Part shown: positions 20,466-32,469 of the stretch, one piece after another | How positions within the stretch are numbered: the stretch's first letter is position 1 | How the letters are laid out: every line of letters begins with the position of its first letter | Assembly: GCF_963583255.1 (NCBI RefSeq) | Contig: NC_084816.1 | Location: 12,573,100 to 12,637,099, forward strand | Length of the DNA stretch: 64,000 nucleotides | Origin: Pyrus communis | Lineage: Eukaryota; Streptophyta; Magnoliopsida; Rosales; Rosaceae | Direction of reading: 5' to 3' | Translations under genes and position numbers: made by a program | The notes under the pieces: generated by a model | What the model was told of the DNA's origin: nothing | Database searches by the model: none | The model's input: the letters and a program-made list of their open reading frames with translations, nothing else

Positions 20466-23400
20466 ATGACGATTGGTTCAGCCGGATCCAGCATCGTTGG
20501 TATATCAATGGTTCCTCTCTTTAATTTATTGTGTTCGTCTTTTAACTTTGCTTTTCGTTTAAAATTTATCGAAAGTTATTGTGGATTGCTTTTTATTGCA
20601 ATTGGAATCGTTATTTGAATTCGATCACACCGATTGGTTTGCTTGTTTGGTTAATCTGTACTGAATTAGATGTTCAAAGTTAAATGGGTTTTTCATGAAG
20701 GGATTAATAGATTGTGTTGTGTTGACTTGTGAGGTTGTAAGGATCTATAGTAAGTAGTTGACATAAGTAGACAGAACAGATGGTTGTTTTTCGATGGTTG
20801 CATCGAAGATTGAAATACTCCGGCATCATATGCTATCTAGATGATAAAGATTAGTTATTATGTATATTTGGTCTGTAATGATTCCTTAAATATGGAAATT
20901 GTTTAACGGTGTATATCGGATGTGGAAGGCATAATGGGTAAGATAGGTTTCAATGCATTTCAGTCGATCTAACGATTAAAGACGGTACTCATTAATAACC
21001 TTATTTGAGTACATTAGTTGAGGAACATTTTATGTATGCATAGAATCCGAGGCTTGTAAGCAGCTAAATTAAAAGGCAACTTAAGGAGGTACCTTTTTCG
21101 GGGATGTCAGTACATGGTGAAGGAGTGTTTAGTCCTAGTCTTTAATCGAACGATCCATGATTATATCCTTAAGTAACTTGCTTATTTTAGCTTTCTATTA
21201 GAGCCGAACAAGATATATGTGTTTGTTACGATTCAGTTAGTGTTGTATACCCTACCATACAAGGGACATAACAAAGTTTATGGGGAAGTTTCACTGGTTT
21301 TGATGTATAGCACCGTAACTCTCTTTTTTGAAAGAGTGCTGTCGACAGTTGGACACCCATACAACTAGAACAGTCTATTTAATCTGAAATCTGTTAATGC
21401 CTTGTTGAAGTGACTTTATTTGATCCAATGTGTAACGTGTACGTTGCAAGGTTGGGATGTTTAATCATATCTTTTGATGTTGTGCAGTGCCGAGAAATTT
21501 TAGGTTGCTGGAAGAACTCGAGCGTGGAGAGAAGGGTATAGGAGATGGTACTGTAAGCTATGGAATGGATGATGGAGATGACATTTACATGCGCTCTTGG
21601 ACGGGTACCATAATTGGTCCACTCAATGTAAGCAAGTGCCTCAATAATCCCCCAGCCTCCCTGTTTCTTCTCCTATGCATTGTTCTTATGTAAACCATTT
21701 GATTTGATGGTTTGATGGTATTATTTTTGTGAATTTGATGTGTTGCATCATATTTATATTCTTTTAACTGATTCAGTCTCATTCAAGATGAAGTTTTTTT
21801 TTTATATTCTTTTGTCTAGATCTTCTCATATCAGTAATTTCACATTCACTTGGTTTATAATTAAATGAGTAATGTAAGAAGGGCAATCCCACAGAATAGA
21901 CAAAATTTATTTACGATCTAGATCTATGCACTTTAGAGGTTATTTTAGTAGATGAGTCTCCCGCATGAAAATTGCAATGGGCTTTCTCAAGCAATGCTTT
22001 TATAGTTGTTCATGAAGAGACATATAATGAAGCTACCATTATTGAGTCACATTTAGAACATATGTACAATGATTAAGACAAGTTTATTCTATTGACAAAA
22101 CATTTCTCATTGTTTTTGCTTTTTTACTTTGCGTATATGTGGATTATTTACAATCTGGATCTATGCACTCTAGAGGTTGTATTTTAGTAGACGGGTCTCC
22201 GGCATGAAAATGGAAAATGGGCCTTCTCAAGAAATTTTTTAACATTTCCACATTCATGAAGAGACATCTAATCAAGCTACCATTATTGAGTCACATTTAG
22301 ATAATGCATGTACAATATGATGCTTAAGACAAGCTTATTAGTTGACAATACATTTCTTTTTGCTTTTGCTTTTTCACTTTGTGAGTGCATTTAGATATAT
22401 TGAGTTGTCAGGACATTAATATCTAGTCATTTAAAGTGTAAGAACAATTGGAGGTGAAAATAAGTGAGCTTGCAGTTGCTATTAGTTCTTGCAGGTGTTA
22501 TCCTTTATCCAATTTCCTTTTAGTTGTGTGTTTTTGAGTGTGGCATGTTTGTGCTTTATGTGTGGATTTTTCTGATAATTCATGTCTTGGTGACTTAATA
22601 CGATACAATAACACTTGTTAGAGAAGAGATTTCTCTTGTTAGAACTCTATACTTAAAGCTACAGGGTTAACTATATTGAAGCGTTTTTGTCTCTGAATAA
22701 GGATCCTTATGAATCAATTTTATTTTCTTTGTTGATAAAGTTGTAGTAATCGACGTCAGGTCTTATTTAGTTAGTGAGTCCAGTAGTCTAGTTAGGATTT
22801 CAGATTTCTAAATCTATGGATTGCTAGAGTTGGTATTCAGGTATTTTGTTTATGAGAAGCATTCATGCCTAGGTTTCTCTATCTCATTAGTGGCATGATT
22901 GAACTCATGGGTGTCCAAGAGGTTATATATTAGCCTAAGTTCTAGTTTCTTAAACATGAGATATTAGATTATAACATTGAACCTTGCTTCAAAAAGTCGA
23001 TGTCCTTGGTACCCCTCTCCTTAGATATCTCCACTCATCAATGGTATAGGTCTGTTATGTAGCGTCATTCATCCATGCTAGCATCATATCTGTGGGAACA
23101 TCAGTCTTGAAATGGTAGCCTTTTTCTTTCTTAGGTAATTTCACTGATCAATGGTCGCCCTCTTCTCTGGTAGTGGCACTCATCGACAGTAACGCTCCTT
23201 AGGTGGCTACACTAATCAATAGGAGCCCTCTTCTTAAGGATCTTCACAGTTAAAAGTACTTTTGGGAAGAATTCGGGCATTCTGTTGTTAAAAGGATGCT
23301 CTTGGAAAGTTAGTTCTGACTATCGCCCCAGTTATTGCTTTACCGGATTTCTCCTATCCTTCAATGATGGATTGATACTTTTGGTGGTGCTATAGGAGCT

Positions 23401-25198
23401 GTGTTTTGAGAAGGGGGCATTCCAGTTGGCTTTCAATTTTCTTGTTTGGCTAACCATCCAGTAGTCTTTGTGGTGCTAACAATGGAGTCCTTTGTGCTGG
23501 ACTAACCTATTGAGATTCTGGCAGACCACAAAATCGTTCATTTCTTGGATCAGTGCATTTTAACCTCTGATTGGCAGAAATTGTTGTTCAATTTTTTTTT
23601 TTTGGATATAAGCACATTGTTGAATACCAGGTTGTCACAGAAAAAAGATGCCAATGCTTTGTTCCACCAGCATGTACTTTTGACCATAATGGGTTTGTCT
23701 AGTTCCCTGCTCAAAGCTTTAACTGAGATTGAAGCAGCTTATAAGACCAAATCCCAAGCTAGAATCCTTACTAAAATGTTTACAAGACTGTTCAATGTCC
23801 CAAATATAGGTGTCCTCCGACGAAAATGGAGTTTTTCTCTTTTTACTTTTCTGGTGTCATGCCCTATAACCAAATGGGCTGCACAGAGTTATAACAAGAA
23901 AGCTCATGGATTTTAAACTCTTGCTTGATTTCCACTTGGGCAAAGATTTCATCAATTTATGGTTGAATATTGGTTATGTCACTTTGTGGTAAACGGTAAG
24001 GTAGTTGCTTTGTCCAACCCAATTAATTTAGTAGTGGAGTTTGTCGCTGCTTGTTAGAAGTGAGCAGTTTTTATGTTCGACTGTTTTGATTTTTCTTTCT
24101 GACATTATTTTTACTAAATTTTAATTCTGTATTGTTGTAAGAAGTTGATATTTGTAAGCATGTTTAGTATTTTACTGGTTCATATGCTAAAGTTCAAACG
24201 GAAATGATTTCTGATCGTTGTTTACCTCAGACTGTTCATGACGGACGCATATATCAACTTAAGCTTTTCTGTGACAAAGATTATCCTGAGAAGCCACCAA
24301 CTGTACGATTTCATACACGCATCAAAATGGCTTGTGTCAACCTTGAAACTGGCGTGGTAATGTTATAATTTTTATTTAATTATTTTTTTGGTTAAAATGT
24401 TCCAAATTGTCCAATAAATCTGTTGATTTTGTAAAGTATTTGAACTGTTTGTTTTGTGTCTTATCTGGGCTTGGCTTTGCTCCCAGTATTATGTCGGGCT
24501 TACCATCCACTCCTGGTTAAGGAACGATCAGAAGGAATGCATTTGTGGAACCCTTGTAATGTTATTAGTACTCTTTTTTAGCGATGATAACCCTTGTTTA
24601 GGCTTCCGTTATTAGGTTGGACAAGTTTATTTTCCCTGTATTTAACATTTGAATTGAAATTAAAAAATGTGTGCTCGATACCAGGAAAACAAAGAGCAGT
24701 ATAAATTATTGTTCCAAAATATACACAGTGAAACAAAGTGAGGAAATTCATATCTTGGGAATCTCATTTCCTTCAAAAGACTAAACATGACTTTTAAGGT
24801 TTGTATGGTTGTCCGTCATAAGAATTAGGAAGGCAGTCCGTCGGGAATGCCCTCTTGAATAACTACCTTCAGTTTCAGTCTCATTACTGAAATGTAAATT
24901 ATTATTTGGACTTAGCTTCCTTGAATCTGTCATAGGTTCCATCTTGTTGCAGTGATTGATCAGACATCTCAGCAATTTCTCGTTCTCATTTCCTAATTTC
25001 CTGTTCAGGAGTTGTGTTTGACTCCCGTTGCTTAATTTGTTGAGTGATTGGTAACAGGTTGAAGCAAAGAAGTTTGGAATGCTGGCAAATTGGCAGCGGG
25101 AGTTCACCATGGAAAACATACTGATACAGCTGAAGAAGGAAATGGCAGCCTCGTACAACCGGAAGCTTGCCCAACCACCAGAAGGTACATACTACTAA
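20466..25198 (+). CDS. UEV1: Ubiquitin-conjugating enzyme E2 variant 1 (UEV1/MMS2-like)
   Basis: Four exons: 20466-20499, 21488-21627, 24231-24356 and 25058-25198 (stop TAA 25196-25198), giving 146 aa, the usual UEV1 length. All introns are GT-AG. Exon 1 starts [11 protein letters not shown]. Exon 2 continues [20 protein letters not shown] and [11 protein letters not shown]. Exon 3 has [20 protein letters not shown]. Exon 4 has [20 protein letters not shown] and ends PPEGTYY. UEVs have the E2 fold but lack the catalytic Cys; here [15 protein letters not shown] replaces the HPN...C region. The family partners UBC13 to build K63-linked ubiquitin chains in DNA damage tolerance and signalling. 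There is no C-terminal CaaX prenylation motif. Intron 2 is long (2.6 kb) and holds a tandem duplication. The reading frame is intact, so the gene is probably functional. Confidence 0.95.
21908..22384 (+). repeat. Tandem duplication of about 237 bp in UEV1 intron 2
   Basis: Two diverged copies, about 21908-22135 and 22145-22384, share CTATGCACT.TAGAGGTT, AGAGACAT.TAAT.AAGCTACC, ATTATTGAGTCACATTTAGA and TGCTTTTTTACTTTG-like blocks in the same order. The offset is 237 bp. Several small indels separate the copies, so the duplication is not very recent. Confidence 0.85.
22400..24230. other. Rest of UEV1 intron 2
   Basis: Contains degenerate short repeats of the form CACT.ATCAATGGT (about 23035-23230) and a 123-codon open frame (23545-23916) with no recognisable domain. 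This may be decayed transposon sequence inserted in the intron. Nothing else can be supported. Confidence 0.35.
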
Positions 25199-26612
25199 TT
25201 GGAGGCAACTTTGAAGGTTTGTCACATTTGTTGAAAAACGAATTGGCATAGGCTGAAATGCTTGTATACATGTACAATATTTCAATTAACGGTAGGTTTA
25301 ACAAAAAAGAAGTGGTCCTTAAGGAGCTTTAGTATCACTTTCCCCCCTACCTAGCGTTTCTCTTTTCGGTATTTCTTTTGTAAACTTTTTGAATTAGATT
25401 TTTCTCCATGTCTTGATTGAAATACTGAAATCATTTGTGAATGATTAATCGTTTCAGATATTTTGATTGCAGATTTTGCTTGTTTCGTTTCTTAAGTTCC
25501 TTTTCGGAGGATAATTTTATGGCAGTCGGAAGATCTAAACAACCCTTTTGTCACACGATGTTTTGGATATTGATTTAGAAGGTAATCCATGTCGATTAAG
25601 CATCTTAGACAACCGGGAAAATTATATGTTGGGGTGGGATTTCAGGTAATTGTTTACAAATTACTACCAAAACCAAAATTTGTAGAGAGGAAGGTACATT
25701 GTTTTGTTGTTTTTGGCTTCCAATTGTCTTTTGCTAGCCGCAGGAGTACGTGATGCTATAATATTTGCCACTTTGAATAAACATTTAAGGCTTCGTTTGT
25801 TAGAGAATATTGGCATGGGTAAGACTATTCACTATATTGAAGGTATTTTGATAGAGGCAACGAATGACAACTTCCTTAAGTTAAAGATGACTCATGAAAA
25901 GAAGTTCTCTTTTAATTTTACTATTGTTGTGGAGATTAGTAGGGATACCTTTTCTTGATGAGGACCGTCAACTAGGGTGGCATAAAAACTGTGAAACCAA
26001 GAAACCGAACTGCGACAAAAAAACGTAAAAATCGAGTTGACTAACAGAGTCAACTTTGGCCTAAGAACCGAACCGAATTGGTGTATAGTTCCCTTATGTA
26101 TTAAATAGTCACCGGTTAAACTAATCTATTCTCACGTGTTTTTATACGGTTCACACCCGCCAAGTTATCCACCCCAAAATGTATGTATAATTTAGTCGGT
26201 TTCACAAATTCGGGCTTGCTCTTTCTCTGTTGCCTCTATGGCGAATCTGCTCGTGCGCAACATGCGAATTATTCTTCTTCTTCGGGCGGAACCCTTTATC
26301 AAGTCGATGATTGTGAAATTCCGTCATTTCTCGCCCGCTGATTTTGTTTAACCGATTGAAACATTAATTACAATCTAACGTACTAACGAGGCCTTAAGCT
26401 TTGCAGCTTAATTGTTAAAAAGCATACATCTTGCATCATGAGTTCTTGTGTTCAACTCTCGTTATCTATTATCATTTACATGTAGGATTGATTGAACTAT
26501 TAAAAGTAAATTGGATAGTTGTATAGCATAGCATAGTATGTGTAGGTCCTCCATAACATTATCATCCTTCAGTGTAGTAGTAAATGGTTGTTAGGTGATG
26601 ATTCAGCAGAAT
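25199..26612. other. UEV1 3' UTR and intergenic region
   Basis: The first few hundred bases after the stop are likely 3' UTR. From about 25970, sequence such as GGGTGGCATAAAAACTGTG and AAGAACCGAACCGAATTGG resembles worn non-autonomous DNA transposon sequence, but no borders are clear. The open frame at 25704-25958 has no known motif. Confidence 0.35.
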
Positions 26613-26615
26613 TTA

Positions 26616-27665
26616 GGAGGGTGTATTCAATTAGGATTTTAATAAAATTTAGTGTAATTATTAACTCTCATGAATTTCATGAATTTTAATTGATTCACAT
26701 AAAATCCGGTGAATTGTTAAAAGATTTGGTATGAATTTGTTATGAAGTTCAATGTATTTTTATGGAGTCTAATGGTCATTGGACAATTTTTTTTTTTATA
26801 TACGGATTCTAAAAGTCATTGTTTTTCTTTTACATCTCCCTCTCTCTCCTTTGTTTACTAGGCTTTGCATTCCTCAAACTTCATTAGCAATTGCCTCCAT
26901 TGAATCCAAACCAATATAAACTTTTTTCAATTAGAGTTGCAATAACACAAACATTTGTGTCAGTATTGCCATCAATAACATAGTCCTCTATTACGGCGCT
27001 TGTATTTTTTTTCCCACTCAATATGTTCTAGAATAAGTGTCTTCACCCAATCCAACCGAGTTGTTCCCAAAAGTTGTTCCATGCCAAATACATTTATCAA
27101 ATTATCGGAGTCTGGAAATACCCATCGGATTAAGTAGTTCTTCCGATTTCAATGCGTCTTCAAATAAACCAATACCCACATAATCCATGGCGTAAGTAAA
27201 AAAAAAGAGCAAACTCACAAATAAACTTGATAACTAGAGCCCTAATCAAAAGATTTACAATAGGAGACATAGTATATTGTGTGTGTATTACCCAGAGAAG
27301 AGACTTTTGAAGAAGAAGTGTTCGTATTCCATAGTATGTTTTGACAATGAGGAATCACGTTGAAATATGGAGAGGAGTGCCTGATTTGTGAAGGCCTTTG
27401 ATATTTATACCTCACACCCTAGAATCCATCAAAATCAGCACAATTCATTGAATCCTACAAATTCCTTGATTTTTTTTATTACTCTTAGATTTGGAAAGTC
27501 ACTCTAAAAATCTAAATTGAATACCACCAGGTTTTGATTGACTCTTTATAAATCTAAATTGAATACAACATGCATCTAATTGATTCATTTAAAATCTTAA
27601 TTGAATACCCATGAATTTTTAAACTCCTTTAAAACCTCACATAATCCTAATTGAATACAACTCCC
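26616..27665. mobile_element. PIF/Harbinger-like non-autonomous element
   Basis: This 1,050-bp element begins GGAGGGTGTATTCAATTAGG and ends with the inverted complement of GGGAGTTGTATTCAATTAGG (about 20 of 23 terminal bases match). It is flanked by the 3-bp duplication TTA (26613-26615 and 27666-27668), the Harbinger signature. The right subterminal region has repeated AAATTGAATAC motifs (27510-27660), plausible transposase-binding sites. No intact transposase is readable. The interior (26840-27450) may hold decayed minus-strand coding sequence, not identified. Confidence 0.85.
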
Positions 27666-27789
27666 TTAGTCTTTAATTTCCTCTTTCCCTTATCTTTTCT
27701 CCTTTCCTCTCTTCTTTGTGACTAGAACCCTAACATAGTATGATAAGCCTATTTATACCCTTTATATTTATAGTAAATTAGATTGTCAC

Positions 27790-28304
27790 AGTCACATTGT
27801 AGAATTGTCAAATCTCAGGGGTGGGTTAAGATTAATGCGGATGGGGCGGTGAAGGGTGGGGGTGTGTTGGAGTGGTGTTGCGAGACTGGAGGGGTGGATT
27901 TTTGGCGGCAGGGGAGCAACAGTTTCCAGGGATCACTTCGGTGCCGCTCCTGGAGATGTTTGCAGTGCGGTATGGTTTGCCGGTGGCACAAGTGCAAGGC
28001 TTTCAGCAGGTCGTGGTCGGAAGTGATTCGTTGAAGGTTATTGCAGTTCTTAATGGGACCTATGCAGATTCATCTGCTTTAGGTATGATTGTGGAGGATG
28101 TGTTACAGTTGGCTTTGACCTTTCCGAGGGTGAAATTTATTCATGCCTCTCGTTTATGTAATGGGGTTGCCCACCAGATTGTTAAGTTTGCTTTGTCTAG
28201 TAGAAATAATCTAGTTTGGATTGAGGAGCCTCCTACTCTTATGTAACTCTGAATGAGTTTAGTTATTCAATACAACGCTTCATTTAAAAAAAAATAAAAA
28301 ATCT
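27790..28304 (+). pseudogene. 5'-truncated LINE 3' end with RNase H domain
   Basis: Frame one gives GWVKINADGAVKGGGV. After a frameshift near 27870 a second frame gives VLRDWRGGFLAAGEQQF, then LLEMFAVRYGLPVAQ, VVVGSDSLKVIAVLNG and FIHASRLCNGVAHQI. These are the D-E-D-D landmarks of the plant RVT_3/RNase H-like domain. The stop at 28244-28246 is followed by a short 3' UTR and an A-rich tail (28286-28304), as at a LINE 3' end. The frameshift makes it non-functional. A cellular RNase H-like gene fragment is a less likely alternative. Confidence 0.72.
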
Positions 28305-28906
28305 TGAGATATCATTACAATATTCTATGACTTTAAGTATAAATGACTATTAATTGGTCAGATGAAGGTGACGAAGGTATAAGATATGTTTCTTTGAATT
28401 TCAACTCGTTAATTACACGTTCGATTGAATGCAACCTAGTAGTGTGGATTTTCCACAAAATCTTGTGTTATAAATAGTAATTCAATATAGTCAAGATTGT
28501 CAAACATGATCTTGATGTCCTACAGATGAGTCAAGGTCGACCGCCGTTGGACTTGGAGGCCGGGAATTACAAGAAAAGAAAGACAATACATGTTATTGAT
28601 GACGTATTACCTATTTTCACTATTGTTATTAACGTATTACGGGGATAATCCAGATATTGAAACCCTTTTCTTTTCCTGTAAACGGTAGTCTAATGCTCCG
28701 ACATTCATTTCAATCAATTTCGACGAAAAAATGATTTAACTGCTCAAATTTGAAGCAATGGTAAAAATAATAATATAAACTAATCCAAAGAAACTCCAAC
28801 ATAAAACTCATCGCAAACTTTGTACGTACTCATTCATTTGTTGATAATACACAAAATCATTTTTTTCATTCTCACCACCAAAGTTTCTTCTATCCTGTCA
28901 AATGGT
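28305..28906. other. Intergenic, no recognisable gene
   Basis: AT-rich sequence without coding or RNA signatures that I can support. Confidence 0.3.
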
Positions 28907-28911
28907 TCAAA

Positions 28912-29461
28912 TGTAAACTTTTATATGTCGAACTGAAATTTAATCAACAGAATCTTTTGGACTACATGCTAATATGATGGATTAGTATAATCACACTAAT
29001 ATAAACTTATAAGAACACACAACACTTACTTGCAGAGTTTACCATAATGATCAGAAAGCAAGCAATGATAATGCTGATAAAACTAGGGTTTGCAGTGGTG
29101 AGTTTACAGCAGAAACTTATGGGGAATGAAGGATGTGTTCTTCTCTTCTGTGGGACTCGAATACATTCTACAAATGATGGGGGATGTATATATTGAATTG
29201 GTGTCTGATTAGAGAGACCATGCAATAGTTTTAATTGCATAAAGTCATAATTGCTCCACCGCGGTAGCAGTTATGTCACGATGAGGAGAGTTTGCAACCG
29301 ACTCATCCTCTTGATTTTGTGCATTAGTGATTTCCCTTTAGGTGTTTTATCATGACTAAAACACATATTGTAAGTCCATTAATAATATAAGTCCATTAAG
29401 TTTTCTCAATATATAAATAACATGGTTTTTTTACAATTGACATTATCGGAAAAACCTTACA
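28912..29461 (-). repeat. 3' LTR of copia element 2
   Basis: About 550 bp, TG...CA when read on the plus strand (TGTAAACTTTTATA ... AAACCTTACA). It is homologous to 32470-32999. The adjacent internal bases, read on the minus strand, are ATGTGGGAGAA, a polypurine tract, which identifies this as the 3' LTR of a minus-strand element. The hairpin seen in the other LTR is shortened here (near 29247-29272). Confidence 0.9.
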
Positions 29462-29820
29462 TTCTCCCACATGAGTGTAATTAAAACCATATGCAAATTA
29501 TGTTCAGAAAACATGGTGATCACTGACTTATATATACAAATTTCATAATGACTTTTACATCCAATGGTACTAGCTATCCTCCCACATATGATTGGTCTCC
29601 TTTAATACATTTCTGTATCCTTTAGTAGTTCTCCATTACCAAATATTTCATGAGTATCATGAAACAACAAAATATGCGTATTGTAAGAGATGTTTGCAGC
29701 TATACCAAACACAATTACTTCATAACTATGAATTCACCGTTATGAGTAAAATACCATACCTTACTTCCACATTTAAACATAATCAAGACATGCTTGTAAA
29801 CCCATGCTCGTGACATGTCT

Positions 29821-30354
29821 TTAAAAAGCTGTAACATGTAGAGCCTTTGTTAAAGGGTCTGTAATCATGCTGTAAGTGCCAAGATGCTCTATCTCGATCA
29901 CTTTCTCCCTTACTTTATCTTGTACCTTCAAATACTTGATATCCACTAACCTTGAAGCCTTTGATCTCTTGTTATTCTTGGCAAAAAAAGGCTGCTGCTG
30001 CATTGTCACAGCCATTGTATTATGATTCCATTGTTGAGACAACTCATGAATTAAGTTTCTCAACTAGTTACTTTGTTTCATTGCTTCAAAACAACCATTG
30101 TATTATGATTCCATTGTTGAGACAGCTCGTGTAGTTTGCTTCTTACTTCTCCATGAGATTGCACCTTCACACATGATAAATACATAACCACTGGTCGATA
30201 TTCTGTCATCCACACAACCTCCCAAATCAGCTTCAGTTTAACACACCACTTCCAAATTCTCTACATGATGAAACACTAGCACATACTCTCGAGTTTTCTT
30301 CAAATATCTCAGGACTTTCTTACCTGCATTCCAATGAGCCACACCAGGATTTGA
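29821..30354 (-). pseudogene. Copia 2 RNase H region
   Basis: The minus strand shows remains of W-R-S-K-K-Q and A-V-S-T-M-E-S motifs in broken frames, then LRNLIHELSQQW and the tail MITDPLTKALHVTAF, typical of the end of copia pol. The region also carries a partial direct duplication (about 30006-30130). Confidence 0.78.
30006..30130. repeat. Short direct duplication in copia 2 RNase H
   Basis: CCATTGTATTATGATTCCATTGTTGAGACA occurs at about 30013-30042 and 30094-30123, an offset of about 81 bp. It is a post-insertion duplication that destroys the frame. Confidence 0.75.
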
Positions 30355-31436
30355 TTAAATCCTTCCAAGTACACTCAATGCAAAAGTCAAATCTGGCCTA
30401 GTGCATACCTGTGCATACATTACACTGCCTACAAGTGAGGCATAAGGTTTATTCTTCATGTCATCCACTTCAAAGTCTGTCACTAAACATTGAGCCAAAG
30501 AAAGTTTATCACCCTTAGCTGTAGGGACATCTCCACTACTACAATTGGACATGTTGAACCTCTTAAGTACTTTGTTAATGTAGTTCTTCTGTGAAAGACC
30601 TATGGTGCCTTTGGATCGATTTCTCACAATTTCAATCCCTAAAACAAAGTGTGCCTCACCTAAATCCTTTATGTCAAAGCTAGTTGAAAGCATGCTCTTC
30701 GTTTCAGTAAGGAGTTGAACAATGGAACTTGTTAAGAGTATGTCATCAACATACAATACCATGAAGATGAACCCTGATCTTGTTGTCTTCAAATATATGC
30801 GGCTATCAATTTTGTTCTCACTGAAACCAAATGAAGTTACCACTTGATCAAACTTCTTGTATCATTGCCTAGAAGCTTGTTTAAGTCCATATATAGACTT
30901 ATTAAGCTTGCATACAAAACCTTATTTCCCCCTTTCAATGAATCCTTAAGGCTGTTTCATGTAAATTATTTCATCAAGACTGCCATTTAAGAAGGCAGTC
31001 TTCACATCCATTTGATGCAGCTCAAGATTGAAATAAGCTGTGAGGGCAATGATGATCCTAAAGGAATCCTTGGTTGAAACTGGAGAAAAAGTCTCTGTGC
31101 AATCCAACCCTTCTTTCTATGTAAACCTCTTAGCTACTAATCAAGCCTTGTGTCGTTCAATGTTGCCTTGGAGTCTCTCTTAGTCTTTAACACCCACTTA
31201 TTCCCAATTGGTTTCAAGTCACTAGTTCCCTCAATCAAACTCCAAACACCATTTTGTGCCATCGAGTTCAATTCTTCTTCCATTACATCATACCATAATG
31301 TAGCATGTGAACTGTGCATAGCTTCAATAAAAGTTGTAGGGTCATCATCATGACCTATATCATACTCCATTTCATTGAGATAAGTCACATAATCACTAGA
31401 TAATGCAAGTTTTCTTATTCTCTGTGATTTTCGCAA
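30355..31436 (-). pseudogene. Copia 2 reverse transcriptase
   Basis: The minus strand encodes MEEELNSMAQNGVWSLIEG and IGNKWVLKTKRDS, then, across a frame break near 31137, broken frames with the T-A-F-L-N-G-S-L-D motif and LYGLKQA. The 30843-30355 frame has MVLYVDDILLTSS (catalytic Y-V-D-D), FDIKDLGEAHFVLGIEI, GLSQKNYINKVLKRFNM and SVMYAQVCTRPDL. This is the copia RT order. Stops occur in the interval 30850-31140. Confidence 0.88.
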
Positions 31437-31477
31437 TTCAGTGGTGGAAGGTATAATTTCTGTAAGATTGGAAGAGC

Positions 31478-31810
31478 CTAGTGAGAATTATATAAACCAG
31501 AATCTTCCACAACCTTGGCATTATTGGTTTCAACCAATCTTGTGTGAGAGTGTGGGCAATAAAACCTAAAATCCTTGGATTTCTCAGGATAGCCTACAAA
31601 ATAACAACTTGTAGTTCTGAGATCTAACTTTTTCTCCATTGGATTATACAATTGTGCTTCATATTTGCATCCCCAGCTATGCAAGTGTGCAAGAATTGGT
31701 CTTCTACCTATCCATAATTCAAAAGGTGCGGTCTGTTGCTTCCAAGTCTTAAAGTTGTTGCCATTTAACTTCTCAATGTTCATAAGATTGAGCATGTTAA
31801 AACCTGCCAT
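31478..31810 (-). pseudogene. Copia 2 gag start fused to integrase C-terminus
   Basis: One 110-codon frame begins MNIEKLNGNNFKTWKQQ (from residue 10), the N-terminal part of copia gag. Right after KQQ it continues TAPFELWIGRRPILAHLHSW, the conserved block downstream of the integrase catalytic core. The junction at about 31732 therefore marks a deletion of the remaining gag, protease and integrase core that keeps the frame open. The product would have no known enzymatic activity. Confidence 0.85.
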
Positions 31811-32469
31811 TAAGGTATGTAAAGATTCATTAAGTTGTGACTAATGAATGAAAACTAAAGTTCAATGTCACTCAAAAAATATGGATCCAACCACACTTTT
31901 GAGCAAGAGATTGTCCATATAATCAAAAGTATGAATCTTAAAGATTTGCAAGCCAAGTATAACCACCAAAGTACATGTAAAGTAACGTCATTGGACAAGA
32001 ATAAGCATATTATGTCTCTGGTTTCATAACTCACTATACATCAACTTATAGCTAATCCCAGTAAATAGTTTCTTTGGAAAATACTTTACTTGTTAGTGCA
32101 TACAAATTGCTTACTGTTCATCTTTATTGGAACTCATGAAATCAAAACAGTAGTCTAACCACTTTGGTGATCTCTACTAAATATTTCATGAAATCATTGA
32201 ACAATACCATTGTATCTCCTAATAATATGACAATTTGTTGGAATAAAAACGCGCAGCAAGTATGATTATATATTTGATAGTCATGAAAGTCCCAAAATAA
32301 ATTTAAAAAAAAAAAAAAATTGAACACAACATGATGGAAATGTGTTTATATCACAAACATAACTTAAGCCAGATGATATCATCAAATTATGCAGCGGAAA
32401 AGAATTGCAGAAGTATACATTTGATCATAAATGAGTCCAAAAATTAAGTTGACTGGCACTAATACCACA

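Noticed and set aside
23545..23916. 123-codon frame in UEV1 intron 2
   Set aside because: It has no recognisable domain, and its sequence lies between well-defined splice sites of UEV1.
24781..25158. Minus-strand frames over UEV1 exon 4
   Set aside because: They are shadows of the real exon, which has clear splice sites and homology.
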